Origin: Bacteroides mediterraneensis
GTDB lineage: Bacteria; Bacteroidota; Bacteroidia; Bacteroidales; Bacteroidaceae
Direction of reading: 5' to 3'
DNA: 64,000 nt
NCBI RefSeq assembly: GCF_025993685.1
Contig: NZ_DAJPEN010000001.1
Coordinates: forward strand, 1,612,001 to 1,676,000
The translations under genes were made by a program, and so were the position numbers. The notes under the pieces are model-generated. The model worked only from the letters and a program-made list of their open reading frames with translations. It searched no databases and was not told the DNA's origin. This document shows, piece after piece, positions 34,478-42,925 of this stretch; the first letter of the stretch is position 1, and every line of letters begins with the position of its first letter.

Positions 34478-34495
34478 CATTAAAAAAATAAGCGT

Positions 34496-35725
34496 ATGAA
34501 AGTAGAAAAATTCAAGGTGTTGCTCTACCTGAAAAAGAGCGGTCTTGATAAATTCGGAAAGGCTCCGATAATGGGGCGAATAACGGTAAACAACACGATG
34601 GCGCAATTCAGCTGCAAGCTGTCATGTACTCCGGAGTTATGGAATCCAAGAGAAAGCCGACTGAATGGAAAGAGTAAAGAGGCCGTTGATATTAATGCGA
34701 AAATTGACCGGCTCTTGCTTTCGGTCAATTCTGCATTTGATTCACTTGTTGAACGTAAGATTGATTTTGATGCGGTAGCTGTAAAAGAGCTTTTGCAGGG
34801 AAGTGTGGAAACCCAGATGACTTTGTTGAAACGGCTTGATATGCATATCGAGGACATGCGTTCAAGAATCGGTATTGATGTGGCAAAAACTTCTATGTCA
34901 ACATATGTTTACACACGCAGATATCTTGGCGAATATATTCAAAAACGATTTAAGACAAGTGATGTCGCTTTTGGGCAGTTGAATGAACATATACCTTGGG
35001 AGTTTCAGGATTATATTTTAAAAGATAAAGGTCTTGCGGTGGATACGGCAAGACATTATCTGGCAATCCTGAAGAAAATCTGTCGGATGGCATTCAAGGA
35101 AGGATATGCTGAGAAGCGTTATTTTGAGAATTTCAAACTACCACAAGAGAATCGGAAACCACCACGGGCTTTGAGTCGTGAGGATTTTGAGAAGATCCGT
35201 GATGTTGTAATACCACCGGAAAGAATCACTCATAATATAGCCAGGGATTTGTTCCTCTTTGCTTGTTACACAGGAGTTCCGTATGCGGATGCAGTTTCAA
35301 TCACTCGAGAAAATATATACAAGGACGATAAAGGCGATTTATGGTTAAAATACCTGAGAAAAAAGAATGAATATCAAGCCCGTGTCAAACTGCTTCCTGA
35401 AGCTATTGCTCTTATAGAAAAATATCGTTCTGAAGACAGGAAAGAGCTTTTCCCAATGATATACCATCCCAATATGAGACGACATATGAAAGGTTTGCGG
35501 GATCTGGCAGGTATAAGCTGTGATTTGGTCTATCATATGGGAAGACATACCTTCGGAAGTCTGATAACCCTTGAAGCTGGTGTCCCCATCGAAACAATCA
35601 GCAAAATGCTGGGCCATACCAATCTGACAACTACCCAGCTTTATGCAAGGGTAACTCCTAAAAAACTTTTCGAGGATATGGACAAATTTATCGAAGCTAC
35701 AAGTGATATGAAACTGGTATTATAA
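34496..35725 (+). CDS. Tyrosine recombinase 1 (IntDOT-like integrase)
   Basis: A 409-residue integrase with the arm-binding N-terminal domain of the CTnDOT family (LYLKKSGLDKFGKAPIMGRI, LSCTPELWNPRESRLNGKSK), a core-binding domain (about 110-210) and a catalytic domain with KKNEYQARVKLLP (Lys), YHMGRHTFGSLIT (H-x-x-R), KMLGHTNLTTTQLYARV (His, Tyr). The first catalytic Arg is replaced: the site reads ACYTGVPYADAVSI, as known for IntDOT, which also lacks this Arg. The ATG directly follows the att-like core. It is followed after 19 bp by a second integrase. Confidence 0.9.
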   Translation: MKVEKFKVLLYLKKSGLDKFGKAPIMGRITVNNTMAQFSCKLSCTPELWNPRESRLNGKSKEAVDINAKIDRLLLSVNSAFDSLVERKIDFDAVAVKELLQGSVETQMTLLKRLDMHIEDMRSRIGIDVAKTSMSTYVYTRRYLGEYIQKRFKTSDVAFGQLNEHIPWEFQDYILKDKGLAVDTARHYLAILKKICRMAFKEGYAEKRYFENFKLPQENRKPPRALSREDFEKIRDVVIPPERITHNIARDLFLFACYTGVPYADAVSITRENIYKDDKGDLWLKYLRKKNEYQARVKLLPEAIALIEKYRSEDRKELFPMIYHPNMRRHMKGLRDLAGISCDLVYHMGRHTFGSLITLEAGVPIETISKMLGHTNLTTTQLYARVTPKKLFEDMDKFIEATSDMKLVL

Positions 35726-35744
35726 AATTAAAAAAGAAAGAATC

Positions 35745-36953
35745 ATGAGAAGTACATATAAGCAACTGTATTATATAAACCGCAGTAAAGTCAAATCTGA
35801 CGGGACCACATCAATTATGTGCCGTATTACAATAGACGGAAAGGCTGTTGTATTATCGACTGGGTTGTATTGTCAGCCGGAAGAGTGGAACAGTAAGAAA
35901 GGAGAAGTCAAAAACAACAGGCTGAATGGAATGCTTGGTGAATATAAAAAACGCGTAGATGAAACTTATGCTGAACTGTTGAAAGTAAACGGTGTCATTA
36001 GTGCTGAATTGCTGAAAACAGCCATGACTGGAGCTGTCGGTATCCCGAAGTATATATTACAGGCAGGAGAGGTGGAACGGGAAAATCTAAAAATCCGTTC
36101 CATTCAAATAGATTCAACTTCCAGTTACCGGCAATCAAAAATGTATCATTACTACTTGGGTGAGTATATCCGTTCTCTGGGTAAGGAGGACATGCTTTTT
36201 ACAGATATTACCGAAGAATTCGGTATTAATTACGTTTTGTATCTGAAAACAAATTACCCTCATAAGTCGTCATACCGGAACCATTGTCTTTGTTGGCTGA
36301 AACGCCTGGTCTATCTTGCTGTGGACAACGGAATTTTGAGATATAATCCTTTGGATGATATAAAATATGAAAAGAGGCTACCCGCAAAGCTCATGTATAT
36401 AAGCAAGAAACAACTTCAGGAGATAATGAGCAGTCCTAAACCAGATCCATTACAAGAACTGGCAAGAAGGACCTTTATATTTTCATGTTTTTGCGGTTTG
36501 GCTTATGTTGATGTACGCAATCTTTATCCGCATCATATTGGTACAACTGCAGAAGGGCGGAAATATATCAGAACTTATCGTAAGAAAACAAGCGTTGAGT
36601 CGTTTATTCCGTTGCATCCGATAGCAGAGCAGATAATATCCTTGTATAATACAACAGATGACAGTAAACCCATTTTCCCGTTACCAATACGTGATATGAT
36701 TTGGTTTGAAATACATGAGTTGGGATTTTCCCATCAGTTCAAACATAACCTGTCATATCATCAAAGTCGTCACACTTTTGGTACCCTGATGGTCTCTACA
36801 GGGGTTCCTATGGAAAGCATATCCAAAATGATGGGACATACAAATATCAGAACGACACAAGGATACGCAAAAGTTACAGATGACAAGATTTCAGAAGATA
36901 TGGATAAACTAATGGAGAAAAGAAAACATATAATCAACCCCGATAATATTTAA
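35745..36953 (+). CDS. Tyrosine recombinase 2 (tandem integrase)
   Basis: A 402-residue integrase paralogous to the preceding one: N-terminal arm domain (TTSIMCRITIDGKAVVLSTG, YCQPEEWNSKKGEVKNNRLN), catalytic Lys in YRKKTSVESFIPLH, SYHQSRHTFGTLMV (H-x-x-R), KMMGHTNIRTTQGYAKV (His, Tyr). Here too the first Arg is absent (FSCFCGLAYVDVRNL). Same orientation, 19 bp after the first and 3 bp before the next ORF, so all three are one operon. Whether both integrases are needed for integration, as heterodimers or with separate tasks, is open. Confidence 0.9.
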   Translation: MRSTYKQLYYINRSKVKSDGTTSIMCRITIDGKAVVLSTGLYCQPEEWNSKKGEVKNNRLNGMLGEYKKRVDETYAELLKVNGVISAELLKTAMTGAVGIPKYILQAGEVERENLKIRSIQIDSTSSYRQSKMYHYYLGEYIRSLGKEDMLFTDITEEFGINYVLYLKTNYPHKSSYRNHCLCWLKRLVYLAVDNGILRYNPLDDIKYEKRLPAKLMYISKKQLQEIMSSPKPDPLQELARRTFIFSCFCGLAYVDVRNLYPHHIGTTAEGRKYIRTYRKKTSVESFIPLHPIAEQIISLYNTTDDSKPIFPLPIRDMIWFEIHELGFSHQFKHNLSYHQSRHTFGTLMVSTGVPMESISKMMGHTNIRTTQGYAKVTDDKISEDMDKLMEKRKHIINPDNI

Positions 36954-36956
36954 CGT

Positions 36957-37331
36957 ATGGAAAGAGGAAAAATAGCCATTGACGGGTATGGAAATATAAA
37001 AATTCAAACAAAATGTACTTCTGATATTTGGATGAATGAGCCGGAGTTAGTGGATTTCTTTAACATTATAGCACCTACTTTCAGAGCTGCAGTCCGAGCC
37101 ATCTATAAAAAGGGTATATTGAAATCAGGAGAAGTCGAAAAACGTGTTAAACGAAAAGATGGGTTCTATGAAAATCTTTATAGTGTGGAAATGATTTTTG
37201 CATTGGCTTTCCAATTGGATACTTATGTAGCCAGTCAATTACGGAATTTTTTGATATATAGAGCTATGAATACATCAGCAAAAAATTTCTTTTGCTTTAT
37301 TAATCAAAAATGGGTTAATGTAAAATGTTAA
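36957..37331 (+). CDS. Small protein of the integrase operon, unknown function
   Basis: A 124-residue basic protein, 3 bp after the second integrase. NIIAPTFRAAVRAIYKKGIL and KDGFYENLYSVEMIFALAFQ are the most distinctive segments; the latter faintly recalls the RhuM-type pattern around 'YNLD-IIAVGYRV', but this is weak. The product could be an accessory factor for recombination. A strong terminator follows. Confidence 0.7.
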   Translation: MERGKIAIDGYGNIKIQTKCTSDIWMNEPELVDFFNIIAPTFRAAVRAIYKKGILKSGEVEKRVKRKDGFYENLYSVEMIFALAFQLDTYVASQLRNFLIYRAMNTSAKNFFCFINQKWVNVKC

Positions 37332-37340
37332 TTGTAATGA

Positions 37341-37382
37341 GAGCCGATAGCGGAGTAGGACGGTACCTTCAGCTATCGGCTC
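37341..37382. terminator. Bidirectional terminator after the integrase operon
   Basis: Perfect 11-bp stem GAGCCGATAGC (37341-37351) and GCTATCGGCTC (37372-37382), loop 20 bases, followed by TTGCCGTTTC. It separates the integrase operon (+) from the convergent HTH gene (-, stop at 37401). Confidence 0.75.
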
Positions 37383-37400
37383 TTGCCGTTTCAATTAGAA

Positions 37401-37700
37401 TTATCTTGTTTTATAAGCTTGTTTATAATTTTCCTGAAGCATTTTTTCAATGTCGCTTTCTCTGTATAGGATTTTACCACCTAATTGATAGTATGATATT
37501 ATTCCTTCATTACGATAATCTTGAAGTGTCCTTCTGCTGAGTCTTAGTAGAATTGACACTTCCTTATCTGTCAGATAACGTTCTCCATCCAATAATGGAC
37601 GGTTTGCTAGAGCCATATTCTCAATTCTGTTTCGCATGCGTTCAAAACTTTCCATAATGTGTTGAATCCATGCATTACTGTCAGTATTAAAATCATTCAT
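37401..37700 (-). CDS. Excisionase-type helix-turn-helix protein A
   Basis: A 99-residue HTH_17 protein: RYLTDKEVSILLRLSRRTLQ then DYRNEGIISYYQLGGKILYR, a winged HTH of the excisionase kind, with a helical N-terminal tail (IQHIMESFERMRNRIENMAL). It follows the second minus-strand HTH gene and is preceded by the conserved leader motif CCACTAAATCCA (37709-37720). A role in excision or in regulating the integrase genes is inferred from its place beside int. Confidence 0.82.
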   Translation of the reverse strand: MNDFNTDSNAWIQHIMESFERMRNRIENMALANRPLLDGERYLTDKEVSILLRLSRRTLQDYRNEGIISYYQLGGKILYRESDIEKMLQENYKQAYKTR

Positions 37701-37708
37701 CTTTTATT

Positions 37709-37720
37709 TGGATTTAGTGG
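37709..37720 (-). repeat. Leader motif CCACTAAATCCA, copy 1
   Basis: Lies 8 bases upstream of the ATG of the HTH gene at 37700, in sense orientation. The same 12-mer, or an 11-base version, precedes topB (40564) and the DUF1896 gene (42906). Confidence 0.7.
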
Positions 37721-37739
37721 TTGTGTAATCTTATAAGAT

Positions 37740-38042
37740 TTAGACTCTCTTTTTAGTGGTATGAGGATTGTTTTTTATTCTTATTGCAATATTCTGTACA
37801 TCTTCGGGCTTATAGAACATTTTGTGTTTTATCTGTGAGAAAGATAATGTTCCGTTATCGCGTAAAGTCTGTAAAGTACGCGGAGATATATTCAGAAAAT
37901 TACATACTTCCTGGTTGTCCATCCATTTGTTTAATTTCTTGTCATTCCTTTGGTTACAAATTTCCATAACCTTTTGCTCGAACTGTTCGAACTTTCGTAC
38001 CATTTCCTCAAACATTTGTTTTTCAATTCCTACAAATTCCAT
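37740..38042 (-). CDS. Excisionase-type helix-turn-helix protein B
   Basis: A 100-residue HTH_17 protein: KWMDNQEVCNFLNISPRTLQ then TLRDNGTLSFSQIKHKMFYK, with N-terminal helix EKQMFEEMVRKFEQFEQKVM. ATG 38042 is chosen because it is preceded by AAGGAGGCAAA, a strong ribosome binding site; the longer frame lacks one. Paired with the HTH gene at 37401-37700 on the minus strand and divergent from the xis-like genes starting at 38267. Confidence 0.82.
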   Translation of the reverse strand: MEFVGIEKQMFEEMVRKFEQFEQKVMEICNQRNDKKLNKWMDNQEVCNFLNISPRTLQTLRDNGTLSFSQIKHKMFYKPEDVQNIAIRIKNNPHTTKKRV

Positions 38043-38266
38043 TTTGCCTCCTTTTTTAGTTATCGTTTGAAAATTGTTTTGCTGCAAATAAAAGACATAA
38101 CATGCGTAAAGCAATGGATTTATGAAAACTGGCAACTTGTTGCGCCGTTTGTCCGGGTAACGGAGCCATTTCTCGGAAAAATCTCACGTGAGCCACGTAG
38201 TGAGTTGTTAAAGCCCCTTTTGTTTATTGCTGAACTTTGCCGCAGGAACAAGAAAAAAGACAGAAC

Positions 38267-38629
38267 ATGAAAGTGATAACGATGGAAAGTTCCGCATACA
38301 AGGCAATGATGGAACAGATTGCAGAAGTAGCCGGCTATGTCCGTGAAATCAGGGAGGCGATGAAACGTGAAAATACGGACAGGCTTCTCGACACGAATGA
38401 AGCCGCCAGAGAACTGGGCGTAAGCAAGCGGACCTTGCAGCGCATGAGGGATGATCACCGTATCAGATACGTGGTCCTGCGGCGCAAATGCCAGTACAGG
38501 CTCTCGGAAATCCGGAGGATTCTTGACTCCCATACCATCCGGGAGGACGACAGAACACTCGATGAACTGCACCATAACAGCAGACTGCCCACCGGAAACG
38601 GCAGGCAGCCGAAAGGAAGGAGGACATGA
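38267..38629 (+). CDS. Xis2c-like helix-turn-helix protein of the excision operon
   Basis: About 120 residues, HTH_17 type: RLLDTNEAARELGVSKRTLQ then RMRDDHRIRYVVLRRKCQYR. In CTnDOT the excision operon is xis2c-xis2d-orf3-exc, and this gene is in the xis2c position. The start at 38267 (MKVITMESS) is favoured over the frame start at 38237. The upstream 220 bp contain the palindrome CTCACGTGAG (about 38187-38196) and a related half (GTAGTGAG), a candidate RteC binding region. It overlaps the next gene by 4 bp. Confidence 0.82.
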   Translation: MKVITMESSAYKAMMEQIAEVAGYVREIREAMKRENTDRLLDTNEAARELGVSKRTLQRMRDDHRIRYVVLRRKCQYRLSEIRRILDSHTIREDDRTLDELHHNSRLPTGNGRQPKGRRT

Positions 38630-38982
38630 ACATGGAACTGCTGACAAAGAAACTGTTTGAGCAGTGGATGGAAACCATCCTTGAAAGGCTTGAACGTCAG
38701 GACGAGATGCTGCTTGCCCTGAAAGCACCGGAAAAACGGGAACACACGCCGGACAGGATACGGCTCTTTGACAACCAGGACCTGTGCCTGCTGCTCCAGA
38801 TAAGCAAACGGTCACTGCAACGTTACCGCAGCACGGGAGCCTTGCCCTACAAGATACTGGGCAAGAAGACCTATTACAGCGAAGATGACGTGCTGAAATT
38901 CCTGTCGGAACACGTAAAGGACTTCCAGAAGGACGATGTCGAGTTCTACAAGGCTCGTATCCATAATTTCTTTAATAAATAA
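38626..38982 (+). CDS. Xis2d-like helix-turn-helix protein of the excision operon
   Basis: A 118-residue HTH_17 protein: RLFDNQDLCLLLQISKRSLQ then RYRSTGALPYKILGKKTYYS, with an N-terminal helical tail carrying ERLERQDEMLLALKAPEKR. ATGA overlap with the preceding HTH gene. By position it corresponds to xis2d of CTnDOT; both small proteins would bind att DNA and steer the integrase toward excision. Family assignment is firm, the exact name is by synteny. Confidence 0.82.
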   Translation: MNMELLTKKLFEQWMETILERLERQDEMLLALKAPEKREHTPDRIRLFDNQDLCLLLQISKRSLQRYRSTGALPYKILGKKTYYSEDDVLKFLSEHVKDFQKDDVEFYKARIHNFFNK

Positions 38983-39000
38983 CAATTAAAAATTATTCAA

Positions 39001-40554
39001 ATGGCAAAGAAAAGCGACGAAAAGGACGTGCTGATAGTCCGTGACGAAAAGACGGGCGAAATCAGCGTGGTAGCCGGCCTTAATGCGGACGGCTCGCCCA
39101 AGCGGACTCCGGCAAGGCTGGACAACGCAAAGGATTTTCTACTGTTCGACAAGCATGGCGACATGCTCGACAACTTTTTCAAAAACTTCTTCCGGCAATG
39201 CAAGGAACCCAGCCGCTTCGGTTTCTACCGCATAGCGGCGGATCAGGTGGATTCACTTCTGGGAGTGATGAAGGACCTGCTGCAGAATCCTTATCAGAAC
39301 AAGGACATCCTTGCCCCGCACAAGGTGGACACATTCCCCTATCAGATGCAGGCGGAAGAAGAGAAAAAAGAGAAGAAAGAGGAACAGGGTGAAACCCAAA
39401 AACAGGAAAACATGGAACAGAAACAGGAAAAAACGCAGGAAAAGCCTCAGGTCCGACAAGGCTACCAGCCCATTGACGAGAGTTCAATCAACTGGCAGGA
39501 ACTGAAAGAGAAATGGGGCATCGACCGTGAGGAGCTTGAAAAGTCCGGTGACCTGCAGAAGATGCTCAACTACGGCAAGTCGGATCTGGTGAAAGTGACC
39601 CCAAAGTTCGGGGAGGAAACCTTTGAACTGGATGCCCGCCTGTCGTTCAGGAAAAACGAGGACGGCAGCATCGGTCTTGTACCGCATTTCATCCGCAAGG
39701 AGCAGAAACTTGACGAATACAAAGAACACAAGTTCTCGGAAGACGACAAAAGGAATCTGAAGGCTACCGGCAACATGGGACGTGTGATTGACCTTGTGGA
39801 CAAGGAAACCGGAGAGATTATTCCCTCGTACATCAGCATTGACCGCAAGACGAACGAAATCACCGATGTCCCTGCCAGCAAGGTACGCATACCGGAAAGA
39901 ATCGGAAAGACGGAAATCACCAAACAGGAGCAGGAAATGCTCCGTGCGGGGCTGCCGGTAAAAGACAAGCTGGTGGAACGCAATGACGGAAGGAAGTTCG
40001 TAACGACCCTGCAGGTGAATGTGGAACAGCGCGGAGTCGAGTTCGTGCCGGGCACCGGAAAGTCCCCGCGTACCGTACAGAAACAGGACAACACGGAACT
40101 GCCGGAACTGGAACCGGACATGAACGACGCTGAAAAGCAGGATGCGAAGCAGCAGAAAAGGAACACATGGACGAACGAGGACGGCAGTATCCGCGGCATC
40201 ACCAAATGGTGCGGCAAGCCCCTGACGGAACAGCAGCAGGCGGACTACAAGGCAGGCAAGACCATCAGACTGGAGAACGTGACGGACAAGCAGGGGCAGC
40301 ACGCCATCATGTATGTCAAGTTTAATCCGGAAAAGGGACGCCCGTACCGCTACGATGAAAATCCGGACAATGCCCAGAAAGTCGCCCCGTCGAACGAAAG
40401 CCGGACACAGGTAGCCGTAAACAGCGAGGGCAAGACGAACGAAGCGACCAAGAACATCAAAGAGCCGCTGCAGCAGGGACAGTCAGCCCCGAAGGATGAC
40501 GCACAGAAGCAGCAGCAGGAAAAGCCCAAGAAAAACAAAGGCATGAAAGTATAG
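39001..40554 (+). CDS. DUF4099/DUF3945 protein (orf3 position of the excision operon)
   Basis: A 517-residue hydrophilic protein. N-terminal DUF4099-like part (VLIVRDEKTGEISVVAGLNA, FGFYRIAADQVDSLLGVMKD), a charged low-complexity linker rich in Lys, Glu and Gln (about residues 118-150), then DUF3945-like units (INWQELKEKWGIDREELEKS, NMGRVIDLVDKETGEIIPSY, LPVKDKLVERNDGRKF, ITKWCGKPLTEQQQADYKAG), and a Lys/Gln-rich tail. It stands between the xis-like genes and topB, where CTnDOT has orf3. Such proteins are constant next to topoisomerase III in Bacteroidales elements; the function is unknown. Confidence 0.85.
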   Translation: MAKKSDEKDVLIVRDEKTGEISVVAGLNADGSPKRTPARLDNAKDFLLFDKHGDMLDNFFKNFFRQCKEPSRFGFYRIAADQVDSLLGVMKDLLQNPYQNKDILAPHKVDTFPYQMQAEEEKKEKKEEQGETQKQENMEQKQEKTQEKPQVRQGYQPIDESSINWQELKEKWGIDREELEKSGDLQKMLNYGKSDLVKVTPKFGEETFELDARLSFRKNEDGSIGLVPHFIRKEQKLDEYKEHKFSEDDKRNLKATGNMGRVIDLVDKETGEIIPSYISIDRKTNEITDVPASKVRIPERIGKTEITKQEQEMLRAGLPVKDKLVERNDGRKFVTTLQVNVEQRGVEFVPGTGKSPRTVQKQDNTELPELEPDMNDAEKQDAKQQKRNTWTNEDGSIRGITKWCGKPLTEQQQADYKAGKTIRLENVTDKQGQHAIMYVKFNPEKGRPYRYDENPDNAQKVAPSNESRTQVAVNSEGKTNEATKNIKEPLQQGQSAPKDDAQKQQQEKPKKNKGMKV

Positions 40555-40563
40555 TCCCGCACA

Positions 40564-40575
40564 CCACTAAATCCA
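40564..40575 (+). repeat. Leader motif CCACTAAATCCA, copy 2
   Basis: Located 33 bases before the topB ATG, sense orientation, in a purine-rich leader (ccaaaaacataaaaaacag). Confidence 0.7.
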
Positions 40576-40608
40576 AAAACATAAAAAACAGAATCAAAAC
40601 AAATCAGT

Positions 40609-42699
40609 ATGAAAACAATCATAGCAGAAAAGCCCAGTGTGGCACGTGAAATCGCCCGCATCGTGGGTGCCGGCAAGCGAGAGGAAGGTTATCTGACCGG
40701 AAACGGTTATAATGTGACATGGGCATTCGGACATCTTGTCCAGCCCGCCATGCCGGAAGAATACAACCTGCACGGCTTTGTACGCAGCAACCTGCCCATC
40801 ATTCCCGAAACCTTCACGCTTGTTCCCCGACAGGTAAGGACGGAAAAAGGATACAAGGCGGACAGCAGCGTGGTCGCCCAGATAAAAATCATTACCAGAC
40901 TGTTTAAGGACAGCGAGCAGATTATTGTGGCGACCGATGCCGGCCGCGAAGGTGAGCTGATATTCCGATACCTCTATCATTATATCGGCTGTACGGTCCC
41001 GTTCGTGCGTCTGTGGATAAGCAGCCTGACGGACAAGGCTATCCGTGAGGGACTGAAACACCTTGAAGACGGAAGCAAGTATGACAACCTTTACCATGCC
41101 GCCAAAGCCCGAACTGAAGCCGACTGGCTGGTGGGGATAAACGGAACGCAGGCACTGTCCATCGCAGCCGGACGCGGAACCTACTCGGTGGGACGTGTCC
41201 AGACGCCGACACTGGCGATGATCTGTGAACGTTATTGGGAAAACCGCCGTTTCACCCCCGAAGCCTTCTGGCAGTTGCATATCTCGGCAAAAGTACAGGA
41301 CAGTGACGGAGTCGTGAAAATGCCGTCGGTGGAGAAATGGAAGGACAAGGCAACCGCAACAGCCCTATATAATAATGTAAAGGAGAGCAACACGGCTACT
41401 GTCGTGAAAGTCGAACGAAAGGAGAAAATCGAAGAAACACCGCTTCTGTATGACCTGACCACACTCCAGAAGGATGCGAACACGAAGTACGGGTTCACGG
41501 CAGAGCAGACACTCGACATCACGCAGAAACTTTATGAGAAGAAACTCGTCACCTATCCCCGAACCGGCAGCCGATACATCCCGGAAGATGTCTTTGCGGA
41601 AATACCGAAACTGCTGGCTTTCATCGGCAGACTCTCACAATGGAGCGACAAAATCCCGCAAAAGCCGGAGCCTACCCGAAGAAGCGTTGATGACAGCAAG
41701 GTGACAGACCATCACGCACTGCTGGTTACTGGAGAAAAGCCCCTGTTCCTCTCCGAAGATGAAAGTAAGGTGTACCATCTGATAGCGGGACGCATGATAG
41801 AAGCCTTTTCGGAAAAATGCGTGAAGGACGTGACAGCCGTCACGGTGGAATGTTCCGGTGTGGTGTTCTCAGCCAAAGGTCATGTAGTGAAACAGGCCGG
41901 ATGGCGTGCCGTCTGCAAGGAAGAACAGGAAGAGACGATACTTCCGGACTGGAAAGAAGGGGAACTGCTGCACCTCAGCGGCTGTTCCATGACCGAAGGA
42001 AAGACCAAGCCCAAGCCTCTCCATACGGAAGCCACCCTGCTCTCGGCGATGGAAACGGCCGGCAGGGAAATCGAGGACGAGGAACTGCGTCAGGCACTGA
42101 AGGACTGCGGTATCGGAACCCCCGCCACCCGTGCCTCCGTCATTGAAACGCTCTTTGCCCGCGAATATGTGATAAGGCAGAAGAAATGCCTTGTGCCCAC
42201 AGAAAAAGGGCTTGCCCTCTATTCCATTGTCAAGACCATGCGCATTGCCGACGTAGCCATGACCGGCGAATGGGAAAAGGAGCTAGCGTGCATCGAACGC
42301 GGAGAGGTACCTGCCGGAAAGTTCCGCAAGGAGATTGAGGAATATGCGACGTCCATCACCTCCGAACTGCTGTCGTGCGAAAAGCTGTTCGGGAAAAAGG
42401 ATTCAGGCTGCACGTGTCCCAAGTGCGGAACGGGCAGGATGCAGTTCTTCGGCAAGGTGGTACGATGCGACAACACGGAATGCGGCCTACCCATATTCAG
42501 GCTGAAAGCCAACAGGATGCTTACCGATGATGAAATCAGGGAACTGCTGACAAAGGGAAAGACGGGTGTTCTGAAGGGATTCAAGAACAAGCAGGGCAAG
42601 CGTTTCGATGCCGCCCTGGTCTTTGATGCCGACTTCAACACCGGTTTTGTCTTTCCGGAAAGAAAGGACGGTGCGGCATCCGCAAAAAAGAGAAAGTGA
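40609..42699 (+). CDS. topB: DNA topoisomerase III (Exc homologue)
   Basis: A 696-residue type IA topoisomerase: Toprim domain MKTIIAEKPSVAREIARIVG and IVATDAGREGELIFRYLYHY, catalytic Tyr316 in LVTYPRTGSRYIPEDV, KDCGIGTPATRASVIETLFA, and a C-terminal zinc finger CTCPKCGTGRMQFFGKVVRC (with CDNTEC). In CTnDOT the equivalent gene is exc of the excision operon; it relaxes DNA and is produced with the Xis proteins. Separated from the preceding gene by 54 bp that contain the leader motif. Full length for the family. Confidence 0.93.
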   Translation: MKTIIAEKPSVAREIARIVGAGKREEGYLTGNGYNVTWAFGHLVQPAMPEEYNLHGFVRSNLPIIPETFTLVPRQVRTEKGYKADSSVVAQIKIITRLFKDSEQIIVATDAGREGELIFRYLYHYIGCTVPFVRLWISSLTDKAIREGLKHLEDGSKYDNLYHAAKARTEADWLVGINGTQALSIAAGRGTYSVGRVQTPTLAMICERYWENRRFTPEAFWQLHISAKVQDSDGVVKMPSVEKWKDKATATALYNNVKESNTATVVKVERKEKIEETPLLYDLTTLQKDANTKYGFTAEQTLDITQKLYEKKLVTYPRTGSRYIPEDVFAEIPKLLAFIGRLSQWSDKIPQKPEPTRRSVDDSKVTDHHALLVTGEKPLFLSEDESKVYHLIAGRMIEAFSEKCVKDVTAVTVECSGVVFSAKGHVVKQAGWRAVCKEEQEETILPDWKEGELLHLSGCSMTEGKTKPKPLHTEATLLSAMETAGREIEDEELRQALKDCGIGTPATRASVIETLFAREYVIRQKKCLVPTEKGLALYSIVKTMRIADVAMTGEWEKELACIERGEVPAGKFRKEIEEYATSITSELLSCEKLFGKKDSGCTCPKCGTGRMQFFGKVVRCDNTECGLPIFRLKANRMLTDDEIRELLTKGKTGVLKGFKNKQGKRFDAALVFDADFNTGFVFPERKDGAASAKKRK

Positions 42700-42828
42700 G
42701 GAATGGGAAGTAAGGGATAATCCGCCTTTCGGATGAATTATCAGCGGAATTTATTTCGTATTTCATCCGGATTGGACTACCTTTGCCACTGATTCAAGGT
42801 TCATAAATCATCATACTGATCAAGACTT

Positions 42829-42840
42829 TGGATTTAGTGG
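42829..42840 (-). repeat. Leader motif, inverted copy 3
   Basis: TGGATTTAGTGG, the reverse complement of the leader motif, 65 bases before copy 4. The two copies can pair and enclose a G/C-rich hairpin (42842-42866). Confidence 0.65.
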
Positions 42841-42841
42841 T

Positions 42842-42870
42842 GGCACTCGGAGGGATACCGGGTGCCTTTT
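42842..42870 (+). terminator. Hairpin terminator or attenuator before the DUF1896 gene
   Basis: GGCACTCGG (42842-42850) and CCGGGTGCC (42858-42866), loop 7 bases, one G-T-type mismatch, followed by TTTTCTT. It ends the topB operon or attenuates transcription of the downstream genes. Confidence 0.65.
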
Positions 42871-42905
42871 CTTCCCCTTCTCCGTATATCCGGACATTTG
42901 TCAAA

Positions 42906-42917
42906 TCACTAAATCCA
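42906..42917 (+). repeat. Leader motif copy 4 (TCACTAAATCCA)
   Basis: Located 8 bases before the ATG of the DUF1896 gene, sense orientation; differs from copies 1 and 2 only in the first base. With copy 3 it forms an inverted pair around the hairpin. Confidence 0.68.
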
Positions 42918-42925
42918 TTGTAAAA

